From Pseudomonas sp. IAC-BECa141 (lineage in GTDB: Bacteria; Pseudomonadota; Gammaproteobacteria; Pseudomonadales; Pseudomonadaceae): DNA of 64,000 nucleotides. The first letter of the stretch is position 1. Each line of letters starts with the position of its first letter. Both the position numbers and the translations under genes were made by a program. Below the pieces are notes generated by a model. That model was not told the DNA's origin. It saw only the letters and a list, made by a program, of their open reading frames with translations, and ran no database searches. Positions 8,521 through 18,023 of the stretch are shown here, in pieces. The stretch spans positions 2,666,001 to 2,730,000 of the forward strand of contig NZ_CP065410.1 of assembly GCF_020544405.1 (NCBI RefSeq), read 5' to 3'.

Positions 8521-9357
8521 GTGGACAAACGCAACTGGATCGAGCTGTCTCAGGATGCCGACACCGGTATCGAGTCGATTCGTGCCCATTTCCAGGGCCA
8601 TGCCTACGATCCGCACTGGCATGACAGCTTTCTGGTGGGCGTCACCGAGCAGGGCGTGCAGCAGTTTCATTGCCGGCGCGTGCGGCATCTGAGTACGCCG
8701 GGCAAGATTTTCATGCTGGAGCCGGGGGAGATCCACGACGGGCACGCGCCGACGGAGGAGGGTTTCACCTATTCCATGCTCTACCTCGATCCACATTGGC
8801 TGGAGCGCGAATTGCGCGTGCTGTTCGAGCATGCGCCGGACAACAGCCAGCTCGGGTTCACCGATACTCTGAGCCAGGATCCGCGCCTGTCCACCGCCAT
8901 CAACCAGGCCTTCAACGCCCTGCATCAGGGCGATTTGCGCATCGTGCGCCAGACCGCCATCGACACCTTGCTCGGTTCGCTGACGTCCCACCTCGACTGG
9001 CGAAAGCACCAGCCTTTCGATCCGCGCCTGCCACGAGTGGCCCAAGTGGCGCGGGACTATCTGCATGCGCACGCCTTTGAGGACATCGGGCTGGACGACG
9101 TGGCCCAGGCCTGCGGGATTGATCGCTTTCGACTGACCCGTGCGTTCAAGGCTGCTTTCGGGTTGGCGCCACATGCCTATCTGATTCAGTTGCGCCTGGC
9201 CCGCGCCCGGCAGTTGCTGGCGCGCGGCGAAACACCCGCCACCGTCGCCAGCGCCCTCGGTTTCGCCGATCAGAGCCATCTGGGGCGCTGGTTTCGCCGT
9301 GCCTATCACCTGACGCCGGCGGATTACCGCAAGCGCTGCTCAAACCTTCCAGACTGA
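8521..9357 (+). CDS. AraC family transcriptional regulator with N-terminal cupin
   Basis: A 278-residue regulator. The first ~100 residues form an AraC-type ligand-binding cupin (HWHDSFLVGVTEQGVQQF; 'LEPGEIHDGHAP'). The C-terminal ~100 residues hold two helix-turn-helix motifs (DIGLDDVAQACGIDRFRLTRAF; PATVASALGFADQSHLGRWF). The start is GTG 8521, directly after a GGAGCC ribosome site. The next gene, 51 bases downstream on the same strand, is a LysE exporter, a common pairing in which the AraC protein controls export of an amino acid or analogue; that link is inferred from position. Confidence 0.88.
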   Translation: MDKRNWIELSQDADTGIESIRAHFQGHAYDPHWHDSFLVGVTEQGVQQFHCRRVRHLSTPGKIFMLEPGEIHDGHAPTEEGFTYSMLYLDPHWLERELRVLFEHAPDNSQLGFTDTLSQDPRLSTAINQAFNALHQGDLRIVRQTAIDTLLGSLTSHLDWRKHQPFDPRLPRVAQVARDYLHAHAFEDIGLDDVAQACGIDRFRLTRAFKAAFGLAPHAYLIQLRLARARQLLARGETPATVASALGFADQSHLGRWFRRAYHLTPADYRKRCSNLPD

Positions 9358-9408
9358 ACCCCGCGCAACCGCGACCATGACTTCCTGTTCTGATTCGGGA
9401 GTCCTGTC

Positions 9409-10005
9409 ATGGAATCGTTGTTGCCTTTTCTGATGTTTTCCTTCGTCGCTTCAATCACCCCGGGGCCGACCAATATTCTGGTGATGAGCCACAGCTCGCG
9501 GCGCGGTCTGACGGCCACCGTGCCGATCATCTTCGGCGCATGTGTGTCGGCGGCGCTGGTGGTGTTGGTGGTCGGCCTCGGCGTGGGGGAAACCTTGCTG
9601 CGCTATCCCCGTGTGCAGCAGGCGATGGCCTGGGCCGGCGTGTTGTGGTTGAGCTGGCTGGCGTGGCAGATCTTTCGCAGCACGCCGCCGTCGCTGGACT
9701 CGGCGCCAACGGGTGATGACGGCTTCAGCGTGTTCGGCGCCGCCGGCCTGCAACTGATCAACCCCAAGGTGTGGATGATGGCGGTGGCGGTGGTGAGCGT
9801 GTTTGCCGGTGGCAGCGAGGACAGCGCCCGGATGGTGCTGTTGTCAATGGCGTTTCTGCTGGTCAGTCTGCCGTGCATGACGGCGTGGGCGCTGCTGGGC
9901 GTGGGCAGCGCACGGTTATTTGGCTCGCCACGGGCATTCAGGCGCATGAACGCCGGGCTGGCGTTTTTGTTGTTGCTGTCGGCTTGGTTGGCGGTGTTGG
10001 TGTAG
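9409..10005 (+). CDS. LysE/RhtB family transporter
   Basis: A 198-residue inner-membrane protein with about six hydrophobic segments and the family's hallmark near the N-terminus, 'SITPGPTNILVMSHSSRRG', followed by a 'NPKVWMM' motif in the middle. The family exports amino acids and related compounds. Start ATG 9409. It follows an AraC regulator on the same strand, which may control it. Substrate unknown. Confidence 0.85.
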   Translation: MESLLPFLMFSFVASITPGPTNILVMSHSSRRGLTATVPIIFGACVSAALVVLVVGLGVGETLLRYPRVQQAMAWAGVLWLSWLAWQIFRSTPPSLDSAPTGDDGFSVFGAAGLQLINPKVWMMAVAVVSVFAGGSEDSARMVLLSMAFLLVSLPCMTAWALLGVGSARLFGSPRAFRRMNAGLAFLLLLSAWLAVLV

Positions 10006-10110
10006 CCGTCGCGATTGGTCACATAAATTTGAATTGCCAGCCGTTGCCCCCCAGAATCGCGCCCCGATCCGGCCACCAGTGCCGGGCGTTCAGAGTGAAA
10101 GGGGTTGCGG

Positions 10111-10806
10111 TTGAACGAACAGACATTGTCCATGCGCCTGGAGCAGGTGGCGGCACACGTGCCCGCTGGTGCGCGGCTGGCCGATATCGGCTCGGATCAC
10201 GGTTACTTGCCGGTGGCCCTGATGCGCCGTGGTGCGATCGCGGCGGCGGTGGCGGGCGAGATGGCCGAGACGCCGTTCCGTTCGGCGCAACGCACCGTGC
10301 GCGAAAACGACCTTGAGCAGCAGATCACCGTTCGCCTGGCCAATGGCTTGATGGCTGTCGAGCCGGTCGACGGGATCACGGCAATCACCGTGTGCGGCAT
10401 GGGTGGCGAGACCATCCGCGACATTCTCGAAGCCGGCAAGGCGCGCCTGAGCGGCCGCGAGCGCCTGATCCTGCAACCCAACGGCGGCGAACAACCGCTG
10501 CGACAATGGCTGATGGACAACGGCTACCGAATCCTCTTCGAGGAAATCCTGCGGGAGAACCGCTTCGACTACGAAATCATCGTGGCCGAGCGGGGCGGGC
10601 CGGTGAGCTACACCGCCGAGGAGTTGTTCTTCGGGCCATTGCAATTGCAGGCGCGCAGTCCGGCGTTTGTCAGCAAATGGCAGCAACGGCTGCGGCACAA
10701 GCAGCAGACGCTGGCTCATTTCGGGCGGGCACGGCATGGGGTGTGCGAGCGCAAGGTGCAGGATCTGAAGCAGCAAGTGCGCTGGATTACTGGCGTGCTG
10801 GCGTGA
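10111..10806 (+). CDS. trmK: tRNA (adenine(22)-N(1))-methyltransferase TrmK
   Basis: A 231-residue class-I SAM-dependent methyltransferase of the TrmK family. The SAM-binding motif I is 'RLADIGSDHGYLPVAL'; 'VCGMGGETIRDIL' and 'LILQPNGGE' are typical of TrmK/YqfN. Its substrate in the family is N1 of A22 in tRNA D-arms. I chose TTG 10111 because an AAAGGGG ribosome site ends 6 bases before it; a TTG at 10105 is too close to that site. Downstream lies a convergent AraC gene 8 bases away. Confidence 0.85.
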   Translation: MNEQTLSMRLEQVAAHVPAGARLADIGSDHGYLPVALMRRGAIAAAVAGEMAETPFRSAQRTVRENDLEQQITVRLANGLMAVEPVDGITAITVCGMGGETIRDILEAGKARLSGRERLILQPNGGEQPLRQWLMDNGYRILFEEILRENRFDYEIIVAERGGPVSYTAEELFFGPLQLQARSPAFVSKWQQRLRHKQQTLAHFGRARHGVCERKVQDLKQQVRWITGVLA

Positions 10807-10814
10807 AGGGGTGA

Positions 10815-11720
10815 TCAGTGCTGCGCGCTGCTTCGGGTCTCTGCGAGAATCCGCGTCGCATCCCGCGAGGGCGGCACGCCGAACACCCGTGCGTAATCGC
10901 GGCTGAATTGCGTAGCGCTTTCATAACCGACTTCGAACGCTGCGCGGGTGACGCTGCTGGCATTGGCCACCATCAGCGTCCGGGCCTGAAGCAGGCGAAC
11001 ACGCTTCTGATACTGCAACGGGCTCAGCGCCGTAACGGCTTTGAAATGTCGATGAAAGGCTGACACGCTCATCGACGCAAGCTGCGCCAATGCGTCCACG
11101 CGAATCGGTTCGGCAAAGTCCTGACGAATGTGCTGAATGGCCAGGTTGACGCGGGCCATGGCGCTGTCGGGGGCCGCAATGTCGCGCAGCATCCAGCCGT
11201 GGGGGCCTTGCAGGACGCGATACAGAATTTCCCGTTCGTAGACCGGCGCGAGGGCCGCGATCTCCTCCGGCCTCCCCATAAGGCGCAACATGCGCACCCA
11301 CGCATCCATCAACTCAGGCGTGACAGCAGCGACCGAAAACCCGCTGTCCTGTTCATGTTGCCCGAGCGGTTTGGGCAAGTCGGCCAGCAGGGTCGTCAGC
11401 ACCACCGGATCCAGCGTCAGGCTGACCGCCAGGTAAGGCTCGCCGCTCGCTGAGGGGTGAACCTGTCCCACTGCCGGCAGATCGATGGACATCACGAAGT
11501 AGGTCGCCGGGTCGTAGTGAAGCGTGCGGTCGGCGATGGTCATGGATTTGCTGCCCTGCAGAATCAGGTTGATCATCGGTTCGTAAACGGCGGCCAGCAT
11601 GTGCTCGGGGATTTCACCCTGAACCATGGCGACGCGCGGGATACCCGTCTCCGTGCGGCGGTTTTCGGCGTGTTGCGCCAGGGCGCAAAGTTCTGTCAGT
11701 TGATTATTCATGCCCGGCAT
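10815..11720 (-). CDS. AraC family regulator with AraC_N (type I) domain
   Basis: A 301-residue regulator with the AraC_N domain (PF06719 type) over the first ~160 residues: 'EIPEHMLAAVYEPMINLILQG', 'MSIDLPAVGQV', 'GPHGWMLRDIA'. The double helix-turn-helix follows (DALAQLASMSVSAFHRHF; SVTRAAFEVGYESATQFSRDY). Start ATG 11720 has an AGG 5 bases away; ATG 11711 is possible. It is divergent from the four-gene operon that begins at 11850, with 129 bases between, so it probably controls that operon; the effector is unknown. Confidence 0.85.
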   Translation of the reverse strand: MPGMNNQLTELCALAQHAENRRTETGIPRVAMVQGEIPEHMLAAVYEPMINLILQGSKSMTIADRTLHYDPATYFVMSIDLPAVGQVHPSASGEPYLAVSLTLDPVVLTTLLADLPKPLGQHEQDSGFSVAAVTPELMDAWVRMLRLMGRPEEIAALAPVYEREILYRVLQGPHGWMLRDIAAPDSAMARVNLAIQHIRQDFAEPIRVDALAQLASMSVSAFHRHFKAVTALSPLQYQKRVRLLQARTLMVANASSVTRAAFEVGYESATQFSRDYARVFGVPPSRDATRILAETRSSAQH

Positions 11721-11849
11721 CTGAACCTACGCGATCACTCCCGCGCAAGCAAAAAGCAGAAACAGGCAGGTTTCGAAGAGGAACGGCTGCGCTCACCTCG
11801 AAGCCGATGGCTACTGTGGTCACTCACCACAGAGACATTGGAGCAACGC

Positions 11850-12593
11850 ATGAGCGTTATCGTGATTACCGGTGGCAGTCGTGGCATTGGCGCAAGTACC
11901 GCCGAACACTGTGCCCGCATCGGGATGGGCGTCATCCTGACCTACAAGAGCAATGCCGATGCGGCCGCTGCTGTTGTGCAACGGATTCAGACGTCGGGCG
12001 GCACAGCCGTGGCGCTTGAGCTGGACGTTGCGGATGTCAGTCAATTCGACCGTTTCCGTGAGGCCGTGCGACATAACCTCGACAGCCTCTGGGGCGTGGC
12101 TACGCTGGCTGGACTGGTCAACAACGCGGGCCATGGCTTGTTCAATCCGCTGGCAGCCGTCACCGAGGCGCAGTTCGACGGTTTGTTGAACGTTCATCTC
12201 AAAGGCCCGTTTTTCCTCACGCAAACCTTGTTGCCGCTGATGGGCGAGGGCGCCAGCATCGTCAACCTGACCAGCGCCACCACCCGGGTCGCTACCGCCG
12301 GGGTTGCGCCGTATGCAGCGTTCAAGGGCGGGCTGGAGGTGTTGACCCGCTACATGGCCAAGGAGTTCGCGGACCGGCGCATACGGGCCAACGCTGTTTC
12401 GCCGGGAGCGATCCGAACCGAGCTGGGCGGTGGTTTGAACGACGAATTCGAGGCATTGCTCGCCTCGCAAACGGCTCTGGGCCGGGTTGGCGAACCGCAG
12501 GATGTTGCGCGCGTCATCGCCATGTTGCTGTCCGAGGAGGGCGGCTGGATCAACGCCCAATCCATTGAAGTCGCGGGCGGCTATTTCATTTGA
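11850..12593 (+). CDS. SDR family oxidoreductase
   Basis: A 247-residue classical short-chain dehydrogenase. Visible are the nucleotide-binding TGGSRGIG near the N-terminus, NNAGHG, the catalytic Ser in 'NLTSATT', the YAAFK catalytic pair, and 'SPGAIRTELGG' toward the C-terminus. Start ATG 11850 follows GGAG. It is the first gene of a tight four-gene set (SDR, VOC protein, NADP-binding dehydrogenase, NTF2-like), divergent from an AraC regulator. The set looks catabolic, but the substrate cannot be told. Confidence 0.88.
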   Translation: MSVIVITGGSRGIGASTAEHCARIGMGVILTYKSNADAAAAVVQRIQTSGGTAVALELDVADVSQFDRFREAVRHNLDSLWGVATLAGLVNNAGHGLFNPLAAVTEAQFDGLLNVHLKGPFFLTQTLLPLMGEGASIVNLTSATTRVATAGVAPYAAFKGGLEVLTRYMAKEFADRRIRANAVSPGAIRTELGGGLNDEFEALLASQTALGRVGEPQDVARVIAMLLSEEGGWINAQSIEVAGGYFI

Positions 12594-12608
12594 AGGCGAG
12601 GTAACTCC

Positions 12609-13010
12609 ATGCTTGATCACATCTTTCTGTCAGTCAGCGACATTGAGCGCTCCATTGATTTCTACACCGCCGCGCTGACCCCGCTGGGCATTACCGCCAG
12701 GCTTGATTACGACGGCAAGGACGGCCCACCCGGCCATCCGGATCTGAAAGGTTTCGGTGCCCATGGCCGGATGTTTTTCTGGTTGCGCGAAGGCGTGGTG
12801 GAAGGGCGGGCGGTGCACGTCGGGTTTGTCGCCAACAGCAAGGCCGAAGTTGACGCAGCTTACGCGGCGGCGATCAACAGTGGTGCTGTCGATAACGGCG
12901 CTCCAGGCGCACGTCTGCATTACGACCCCGATTACTACGCTGCCAATGTCCTCGATCCGGACGGTTACAGCCTCGAATTTGTCTTCAAAAAATGGCAGCA
13001 CGGCCAATGA
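12609..13010 (+). CDS. VOC family (glyoxalase/bleomycin-resistance fold) protein
   Basis: A 133-residue VOC protein: 'MLDHIFLSVSDIERSIDFYTAAL' opens it, and 'NVLDPDGYSLEFVFK' carries the conserved C-terminal Glu metal ligand; the N-terminal His of LDHIF is the first ligand. Such proteins bind a divalent metal and act as isomerases, dioxygenases or binding proteins. The ribosome site GCGAGG precedes ATG 12609. Its stop codon overlaps the next start (ATGA). Confidence 0.85.
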   Translation: MLDHIFLSVSDIERSIDFYTAALTPLGITARLDYDGKDGPPGHPDLKGFGAHGRMFFWLREGVVEGRAVHVGFVANSKAEVDAAYAAAINSGAVDNGAPGARLHYDPDYYAANVLDPDGYSLEFVFKKWQHGQ

Positions 13011-13984
13011 GCACACTGATGATCTACGGCGCGACCGGGTACACCGGGCGCATGGCAGCCGAACATGCCAAGGCACTGGGGCTGGACCTGGTCATCGCTG
13101 GGCGCACGGCCGAAACGCTCGAGTTGCTCGCTGCGCAACTGGATGTTCCTTTTCGGGTGTTCAAGCCCAATGAACTGACAGCTCAATCATTGGAGGGTAT
13201 CGCGGTACTGCTGAATTTCGCGGGTCCGTTCGCCCAGACGGCAGACGCCTTGATGCAGGCATGCATCCAGGCCGGTGTCGACTATCTGGACATCACGGCG
13301 GAAATCAATGTCTATCGGCGTGCCGAGCAGTTGGGTGCTCAAGCAGCCAGTGCGAACGTGATGTTGTTGCCCGGCGTCGGCTGGGATGTGGTGCCGACCG
13401 ATTGTCTGGCGATGCGTGTTGCTCAACGGGTGCCACAACCGCGTTCATTGAAAATCGCCTTGCAGGTCGCGGGCTCGATGTCGCGCGGCTCGGCCCTGAG
13501 TGTCGGCGAAATCATTGGTGCAGGCCTGTTGGCTCGGGTCGATGGACAACTGGTCGCAGCGCCTGACGCGCAGCCCCGTCACTTCGATTTTGGTGACGGG
13601 CCGGTGCTCTGTGCGCCCCTGTCATTCGGTGATCTGGTGACCGGCTGGCATTCCACCGGTATTCCCGATATCGCCATGTTCGTGCACATCAGCGGTGACG
13701 CGTTTCCGGAAGGCGATCTGGCGCAACTGCCAGACGGCCCAAGCGTCGAACAGCGCGAGGCACATCGCGCCCGAGCGGTGGCTGAAGTCAGCGGCGCCAA
13801 CGGCAGCGTTGCATGCTCGGTGATCGAGACCGTCAACGGCTACACCTACACGCCGCTCGCAGCTGTCGAAGCCGCGCGTCGTGTGTTGAGCGGGGAGCGA
13901 CGGCCGGGTTTTGAAACGCCGGCCCGGGTGTTCGGCATCGGGTTTGCCGAAAGTATCGCAGGCACAACCGTTACTGATTTCTGA
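13007..13984 (+). CDS. Saccharopine dehydrogenase-like NAD(P)-binding protein
   Basis: A 325-residue protein with an N-terminal Rossmann motif (IYGATGYTGRMAAEHA), then 'VVLLNFAGPFAQTADALMQACIQAGVDYLDITAE'-like family elements: 'LLNFAGPF' and 'AGVDYLDITAE' are characteristic of the saccharopine dehydrogenase / trans-acting enoyl reductase fold. 'LLPGVGWDVVPTDC' follows. It starts within the VOC stop codon (ATGA), implying translational coupling. It is probably the main dehydrogenase or reductase of this operon; substrate unknown. Confidence 0.85.
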   Translation: MSTLMIYGATGYTGRMAAEHAKALGLDLVIAGRTAETLELLAAQLDVPFRVFKPNELTAQSLEGIAVLLNFAGPFAQTADALMQACIQAGVDYLDITAEINVYRRAEQLGAQAASANVMLLPGVGWDVVPTDCLAMRVAQRVPQPRSLKIALQVAGSMSRGSALSVGEIIGAGLLARVDGQLVAAPDAQPRHFDFGDGPVLCAPLSFGDLVTGWHSTGIPDIAMFVHISGDAFPEGDLAQLPDGPSVEQREAHRARAVAEVSGANGSVACSVIETVNGYTYTPLAAVEAARRVLSGERRPGFETPARVFGIGFAESIAGTTVTDF

Positions 13985-14051
13985 AACGCGAGTCCGCTTC
14001 GGCCTAGCGCCTGGCGAAATCCTCAAGCTCACTTCACCTAAGGCTTCAAGT

Positions 14052-14516
14052 ATGTCATCCACACAGTTGCAGGACACCGCAGACAAACTTGCGGTGGTTG
14101 AAACGCTGTACCGGTTTGCCGCTGGAATCGATCTGCGCGACGAAGCATTACTGGCGTCGGCGTTTACCGAGGATGCGATTTCCGACTTCCGGCCCGCCGC
14201 TGCAAAGGCCGGGTTCGAATACCCTGTTCTGGAGGGGCGTCAGACCATCTTGGCGTCGCTTTCAGGTTCACTTGCCGGTATCGATACAACGCACTCTGTC
14301 AGCAATCCGCGAGTCAGCGTCGTTGGCGATCGGGCGCAGGTTGATGCACTCGTGGAAGCCCAGCACGTGCCGCAAAGTGATCACTCACGGCACTACCTCA
14401 TGAAAAACCGTTACGACGTAAAACTGGTGCGGGCAGGCGACGCCTGGCTGATTCAAAGCGTCACGGTTGACAATGTGTGGCGCACGGGCGACCCCGGGGT
14501 GCTCTCCGGCGTTTAA
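14052..14516 (+). CDS. NTF2-like (SnoaL) family protein
   Basis: A 154-residue protein with the NTF2-like cone fold signature of the SnoaL_4 group: 'KLAVVETLYRFAAGIDLRDEALLASAFTEDA' then strands 'ALVEAQHVP' and 'YDVKLVRAGDAWLIQSVTV'. Relatives are isomerases, dehydratases or ring-hydroxylating dioxygenase-like small proteins. It is the last gene of the operon starting at 11850, 67 bases after the dehydrogenase gene. A weak hairpin (AACCGG/CCGGTT) overlaps its end. Confidence 0.8.
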   Translation: MSSTQLQDTADKLAVVETLYRFAAGIDLRDEALLASAFTEDAISDFRPAAAKAGFEYPVLEGRQTILASLSGSLAGIDTTHSVSNPRVSVVGDRAQVDALVEAQHVPQSDHSRHYLMKNRYDVKLVRAGDAWLIQSVTVDNVWRTGDPGVLSGV

Positions 14517-14630
14517 CCGGATTTGCGAGCCGGTTAGCGTGAAGGCTTGATTGAGCGTGAGGTTTCGCCTGCCTCTGCGCCGGCTGATTCAGCTGTTATC
14601 ATTCAAGCCTTTACAGCCGGGTAGATGACC

Positions 14631-14795
14631 ATGAATCGCCAGAAAAAACTGCAGCAACTTTTCAAGGAAAAATCCAGAAAGGCCAACGCCAAACTGGCAC
14701 CCAAGAGCAACAAGCCGAAGTACATCAGCAAGGCTGATCGGTTGAAAATGGCGGCCGAGGCCACTCCCGAAGCAGTCGACACACCTGAGTCCTGA
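14631..14795 (+). CDS. DUF2986 family small basic protein
   Basis: A 54-residue protein beginning MNRQKKLQQLFKEK with a lysine-rich core (KANAKLAPKSNKPKYISKADRLK) that matches the DUF2986 family of short basic proteins. An ATG at 14625 would add two residues. An inverted repeat CCGGCTG (14580-14586) / CAGCCGG (14614-14620) lies just upstream. Function unknown. Confidence 0.8.
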   Translation: MNRQKKLQQLFKEKSRKANAKLAPKSNKPKYISKADRLKMAAEATPEAVDTPES

Positions 14796-14823
14796 TCAGG
14801 CAGTCACAGCGCAGCGCTCCCCC

Positions 14824-17208
14824 TCAGCCAGCCGGCTGTGCAGGTTTGGCCAACTCAATCCCCGCCGCCCCCAGCCGCTTGAGAGTCTCGAACAACAGAT
14901 CACTCTTGGTCTTGCCGACAATCCTCGGACTGTCGACGTAGCCGGTCACGGTCAACGTGATGCCATCGGGCGATAGCTTGCTGAAGCGCACGAACGGTGC
15001 CGGTTTATCGAGGATGGTTTCGTGTTCGGTGTAGGTGTCGAGCAGCAGGCTCTTGACCTGTTCGGGGTCGATGTCCAGCGGGAACATCAGCTCCAGCGTC
15101 GCCACGCCCTGGGCGCTGCCGCCGAGGGTGACGTTGCGCAGGTTCTGCGAGATCAGCTGCGAGTTGGGCACGATCACGATCGAACGGTCGCTGAGCTGGA
15201 TTTCGGTGGCGCGCACGTTGATCCGGCGGATGTCGCCTTCGACGCCGCTGATGCTGATCAGGTCGCCGACCTTGACCGGGCGTTCGGTGAGCAGGATCAG
15301 CCCGGAGACAAAGTTCTTCACGATCTCCTGCAAGCCGAAGCCGATGCCCACCGACAGGGCGCTGACGATCCACGCCAGATTGGTCCATTGCACGCCCAGC
15401 GATGACAGGGTCAGCAGGATCACCACCGCATAACCGATGTTGGAAAACAGCGTGCTGAGCGAGGCGCACATGCCCGGGTCCATGTCGGTCTTGGGCAGAA
15501 ACTCGTTGTCGAGCCAGCGGCGCAGGGCGCGGATCAGGTAGATGCCGATCAGCAGCGCCAGCACGGCGTTGAGCAAGTGGCCGGGGACGATGTTCAGCTT
15601 GCGCAGGCCGGCGCCGCCGAGGATCGTGCCGATGTTGTTGGCCAGTTGGCCCAGGGTGGTGCCGATCCCGCCGACAAACAGCGTGATCACCGCCAACAGC
15701 AACAGCGCAGCCCGACCAAAACCGGCCAGCAGGGTCGAGGCCTGTTCGAGACGCCGATCACCGACACCCAGCAGCTGTTTCAGCGCCTTGCCGCTGGAAT
15801 GGCGGGGAGAAAAGAAGTACTCGCAGCTGTCCTTGAGCAACTGCATCAGCAGGTAAAACCCGGAAAACACGATAAACGCCCACACCAGTTCGTAGGTGAT
15901 GAACCGCGCGAGCGACACATACCCGGTCAGCAGGGTGCCGAACGACAGCACCATTGCCAGGGTGGCCACGGTGTAAATCACCCCGGCAAACGTGTTGCCC
16001 GTTACCTGCGTATCGCCAGCCGCCGCCAACACTTTGCGCACCCTGCCGACGCGCATCAGCAACGTCGTGACGATGCCCAGCACCATGAGCGCAATGATGC
16101 CCCGGCCGGCAATCACGATCTGGCTGCTCATGCCAGAGGCGTTACTGACCTGCACCGACGTCACCAGCACCAGCAGCGTCGCGGCGAGGATCGGCGCGAA
16201 TGGCTGCAGCGTGTCTGCGACCTCGTCGGCCACCGCCGGCAACCGCCATGACGGGTGCTCGGTGGACAGCAAGGCGCGGCTGAGCCCTGTGATCAACACG
16301 CAGGCGTAAACGACTTTCTCGAACTCATCGGAAAACGTCGCCAGCATCGGCGGCAACGGCACGTGACGGGTGCACGCGTAGTACAACAACTCCAGGGCGA
16401 TGGCGGTGGTCGCAAGTGTTGCCAGTGCCGAGGCAAACGCCAGCGAACTGCGACGCAGCCGACCCTCCGGCATGCGGTGAATGCACACCCAGGCCATCCA
16501 GCGGTCAGCGAGCCGCCGTCCAAACGTCCAGACGATAAACGCCAATATCACCAGCAATGCGGTGTAAAAGCGCTGGCCTGGTCGCCACGCCTCGGCGCCG
16601 GTCTGTTGTACCTGTTCGACGAAAACCCGCAGGCGCTGGCGGTCATCTGGCGAAGGATTGAAAAGGGGCGTCCAGAAACCGGGATTCAGAATGCTGTGGG
16701 TGCTCAGCATCAGTTCGCTTTCGAGCAGCGTGCGGCGGATGCCGGCGATCTGCGTGATCAGATCCGTGGCGCTTTGCTTGAGGGTGGCGAGGTTTTTCAG
16801 CGCCGTATCGACTTTGGTTTTCTGCTCGATCAACGTTGCCCGTTGCGCGGCGATATCAGCTTGTTCGGCGGCCACCGCTTCGGTCGGCGCTGCTCCCAGC
16901 ACGCCCAATTGCACGGCCAGTTGCGCCTGCTGCGGCAACAGCGACGCCGACAGTCGATCAATGTCCAGAATGAACGTCTGCACCCGATCCTGCGGGCCTT
17001 CGAGCTGGTTGTAATTGTTGGCGGACGAGATCTGCTGCTTGAGGCCGTCGAGGCGCAGTTGAAGGGCTTGCAGATCGCTTTGCGAGAAGCCGGGGAGCGG
17101 GGCGCCAGTGGTGACATCCGGTGTGCCAGGCAAGTCGGCGGCCGCCACCGCCCCCAAGCCGAACAGGATCAAGGCGATTAACATCAATGACTTCAATGCA
17201 TTGCGCAT
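14824..17208 (-). CDS. Large mechanosensitive ion channel, MscS family with DUF3772 domain
   Basis: A 794-residue inner-membrane channel protein. A signal peptide (SLMLIALILFGLGAVAAA) is followed by a periplasmic coiled-coil domain to about residue 210 (DUF3772-like), roughly ten membrane helices, and the MscS core: 'VGIGFGLQEIVKNFVSGLILLTERPVKVGDLISI' contains the pore-lining helix and start of the beta domain, and 'IVIVPNSQLISQNLRN' follows. This is the MscK/YbiO-like size class, opening under hypo-osmotic stress. ATG 17208 was preferred over the ORF's upstream start because the signal peptide begins there. Monocistronic. Confidence 0.9.
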   Translation of the reverse strand: MRNALKSLMLIALILFGLGAVAAADLPGTPDVTTGAPLPGFSQSDLQALQLRLDGLKQQISSANNYNQLEGPQDRVQTFILDIDRLSASLLPQQAQLAVQLGVLGAAPTEAVAAEQADIAAQRATLIEQKTKVDTALKNLATLKQSATDLITQIAGIRRTLLESELMLSTHSILNPGFWTPLFNPSPDDRQRLRVFVEQVQQTGAEAWRPGQRFYTALLVILAFIVWTFGRRLADRWMAWVCIHRMPEGRLRRSSLAFASALATLATTAIALELLYYACTRHVPLPPMLATFSDEFEKVVYACVLITGLSRALLSTEHPSWRLPAVADEVADTLQPFAPILAATLLVLVTSVQVSNASGMSSQIVIAGRGIIALMVLGIVTTLLMRVGRVRKVLAAAGDTQVTGNTFAGVIYTVATLAMVLSFGTLLTGYVSLARFITYELVWAFIVFSGFYLLMQLLKDSCEYFFSPRHSSGKALKQLLGVGDRRLEQASTLLAGFGRAALLLLAVITLFVGGIGTTLGQLANNIGTILGGAGLRKLNIVPGHLLNAVLALLIGIYLIRALRRWLDNEFLPKTDMDPGMCASLSTLFSNIGYAVVILLTLSSLGVQWTNLAWIVSALSVGIGFGLQEIVKNFVSGLILLTERPVKVGDLISISGVEGDIRRINVRATEIQLSDRSIVIVPNSQLISQNLRNVTLGGSAQGVATLELMFPLDIDPEQVKSLLLDTYTEHETILDKPAPFVRFSKLSPDGITLTVTGYVDSPRIVGKTKSDLLFETLKRLGAAGIELAKPAQPAG

Positions 17209-17322
17209 GGGAACCGGTTCCGGTTGATCACACAAACATTGAGGTTAGGTGATCGGATCGGAGGGCGCGCAAAAGTTTCGGTGACCCGGGCGATGGGCCA
17301 CCGTTCGCGGTGTTGCGGTTGT

Positions 17323-18012
17323 TCAGATCGACCGCTGATTGACCCGCTGCATCAACTCTTCTGCCGATTCCTTGCGCTCCGAGTAGCGATCCACCAGATC
17401 CGGGCGATCTCGCAGCAACAGCGTGAATTTCACCAACTCTTCCATCACGTCCACCACCCGGTCGTACAGCGCCGAAGGCTTCATGCGGTTGCTTTCATCG
17501 AATTCCAGATAAGCCTTGGGCACCGACGATTGATTGGGGATGGTGAACATGCGCATCCAGCGGCCCAGCACGCGCAGTTGATTGACCACGTTGAAGGATT
17601 GCGAACCGCCGCAGACCTGCATCACCGCCAGGGTCTTTCCTTGGGTCGGACGCACCGCGCCAAGTGCCAGCGGCACCCAGTCGATCTGCGCCTTGAACAC
17701 CGCCGACATGGCGCCGTGACGTTCCGGCGAGCACCAGACCTGGCCTTCCGACCATTGCATCAGTTCGAGCAGTTCCTGGACTTTCGGGTGATCGCCCGGC
17801 GCATCGTCCGGCAGCGGCAGGCCCGAAGGGTTGAAGATTCGCGTCTCGGCACCGAAGTGCTCCAGCAGGCGGGCGGCTTCTTCGACCAGCAAACGGCTGA
17901 AGGAGCGCGGGCGAGTCGAGCCGTACAGCAACAGGATGCGCGGCTTGTGGGCGCCTTCGTCACGAGTGGTTTTCTGAACCAGTGAGGGATCGAGGTTGGG
18001 CAGGTCGGTCAT
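17323..18012 (-). CDS. arsH: ArsH, NADPH-dependent FMN reductase/organoarsenical oxidase
   Basis: A 229-residue flavoprotein matching ArsH. The FMN phosphate-binding loop is '[19 protein letters not shown]'; '[27 protein letters not shown]' and '[25 protein letters not shown]' are family blocks. ArsH oxidises trivalent methylarsenicals to less toxic pentavalent forms. It is the third gene of arsR-arsC-arsH, 11 bases after arsC. Confidence 0.92.
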   Translation of the reverse strand: MTDLPNLDPSLVQKTTRDEGAHKPRILLLYGSTRPRSFSRLLVEEAARLLEHFGAETRIFNPSGLPLPDDAPGDHPKVQELLELMQWSEGQVWCSPERHGAMSAVFKAQIDWVPLALGAVRPTQGKTLAVMQVCGGSQSFNVVNQLRVLGRWMRMFTIPNQSSVPKAYLEFDESNRMKPSALYDRVVDVMEELVKFTLLLRDRPDLVDRYSERKESAEELMQRVNQRSI

Positions 18013-18023
18013 GTCGGCTCCGG

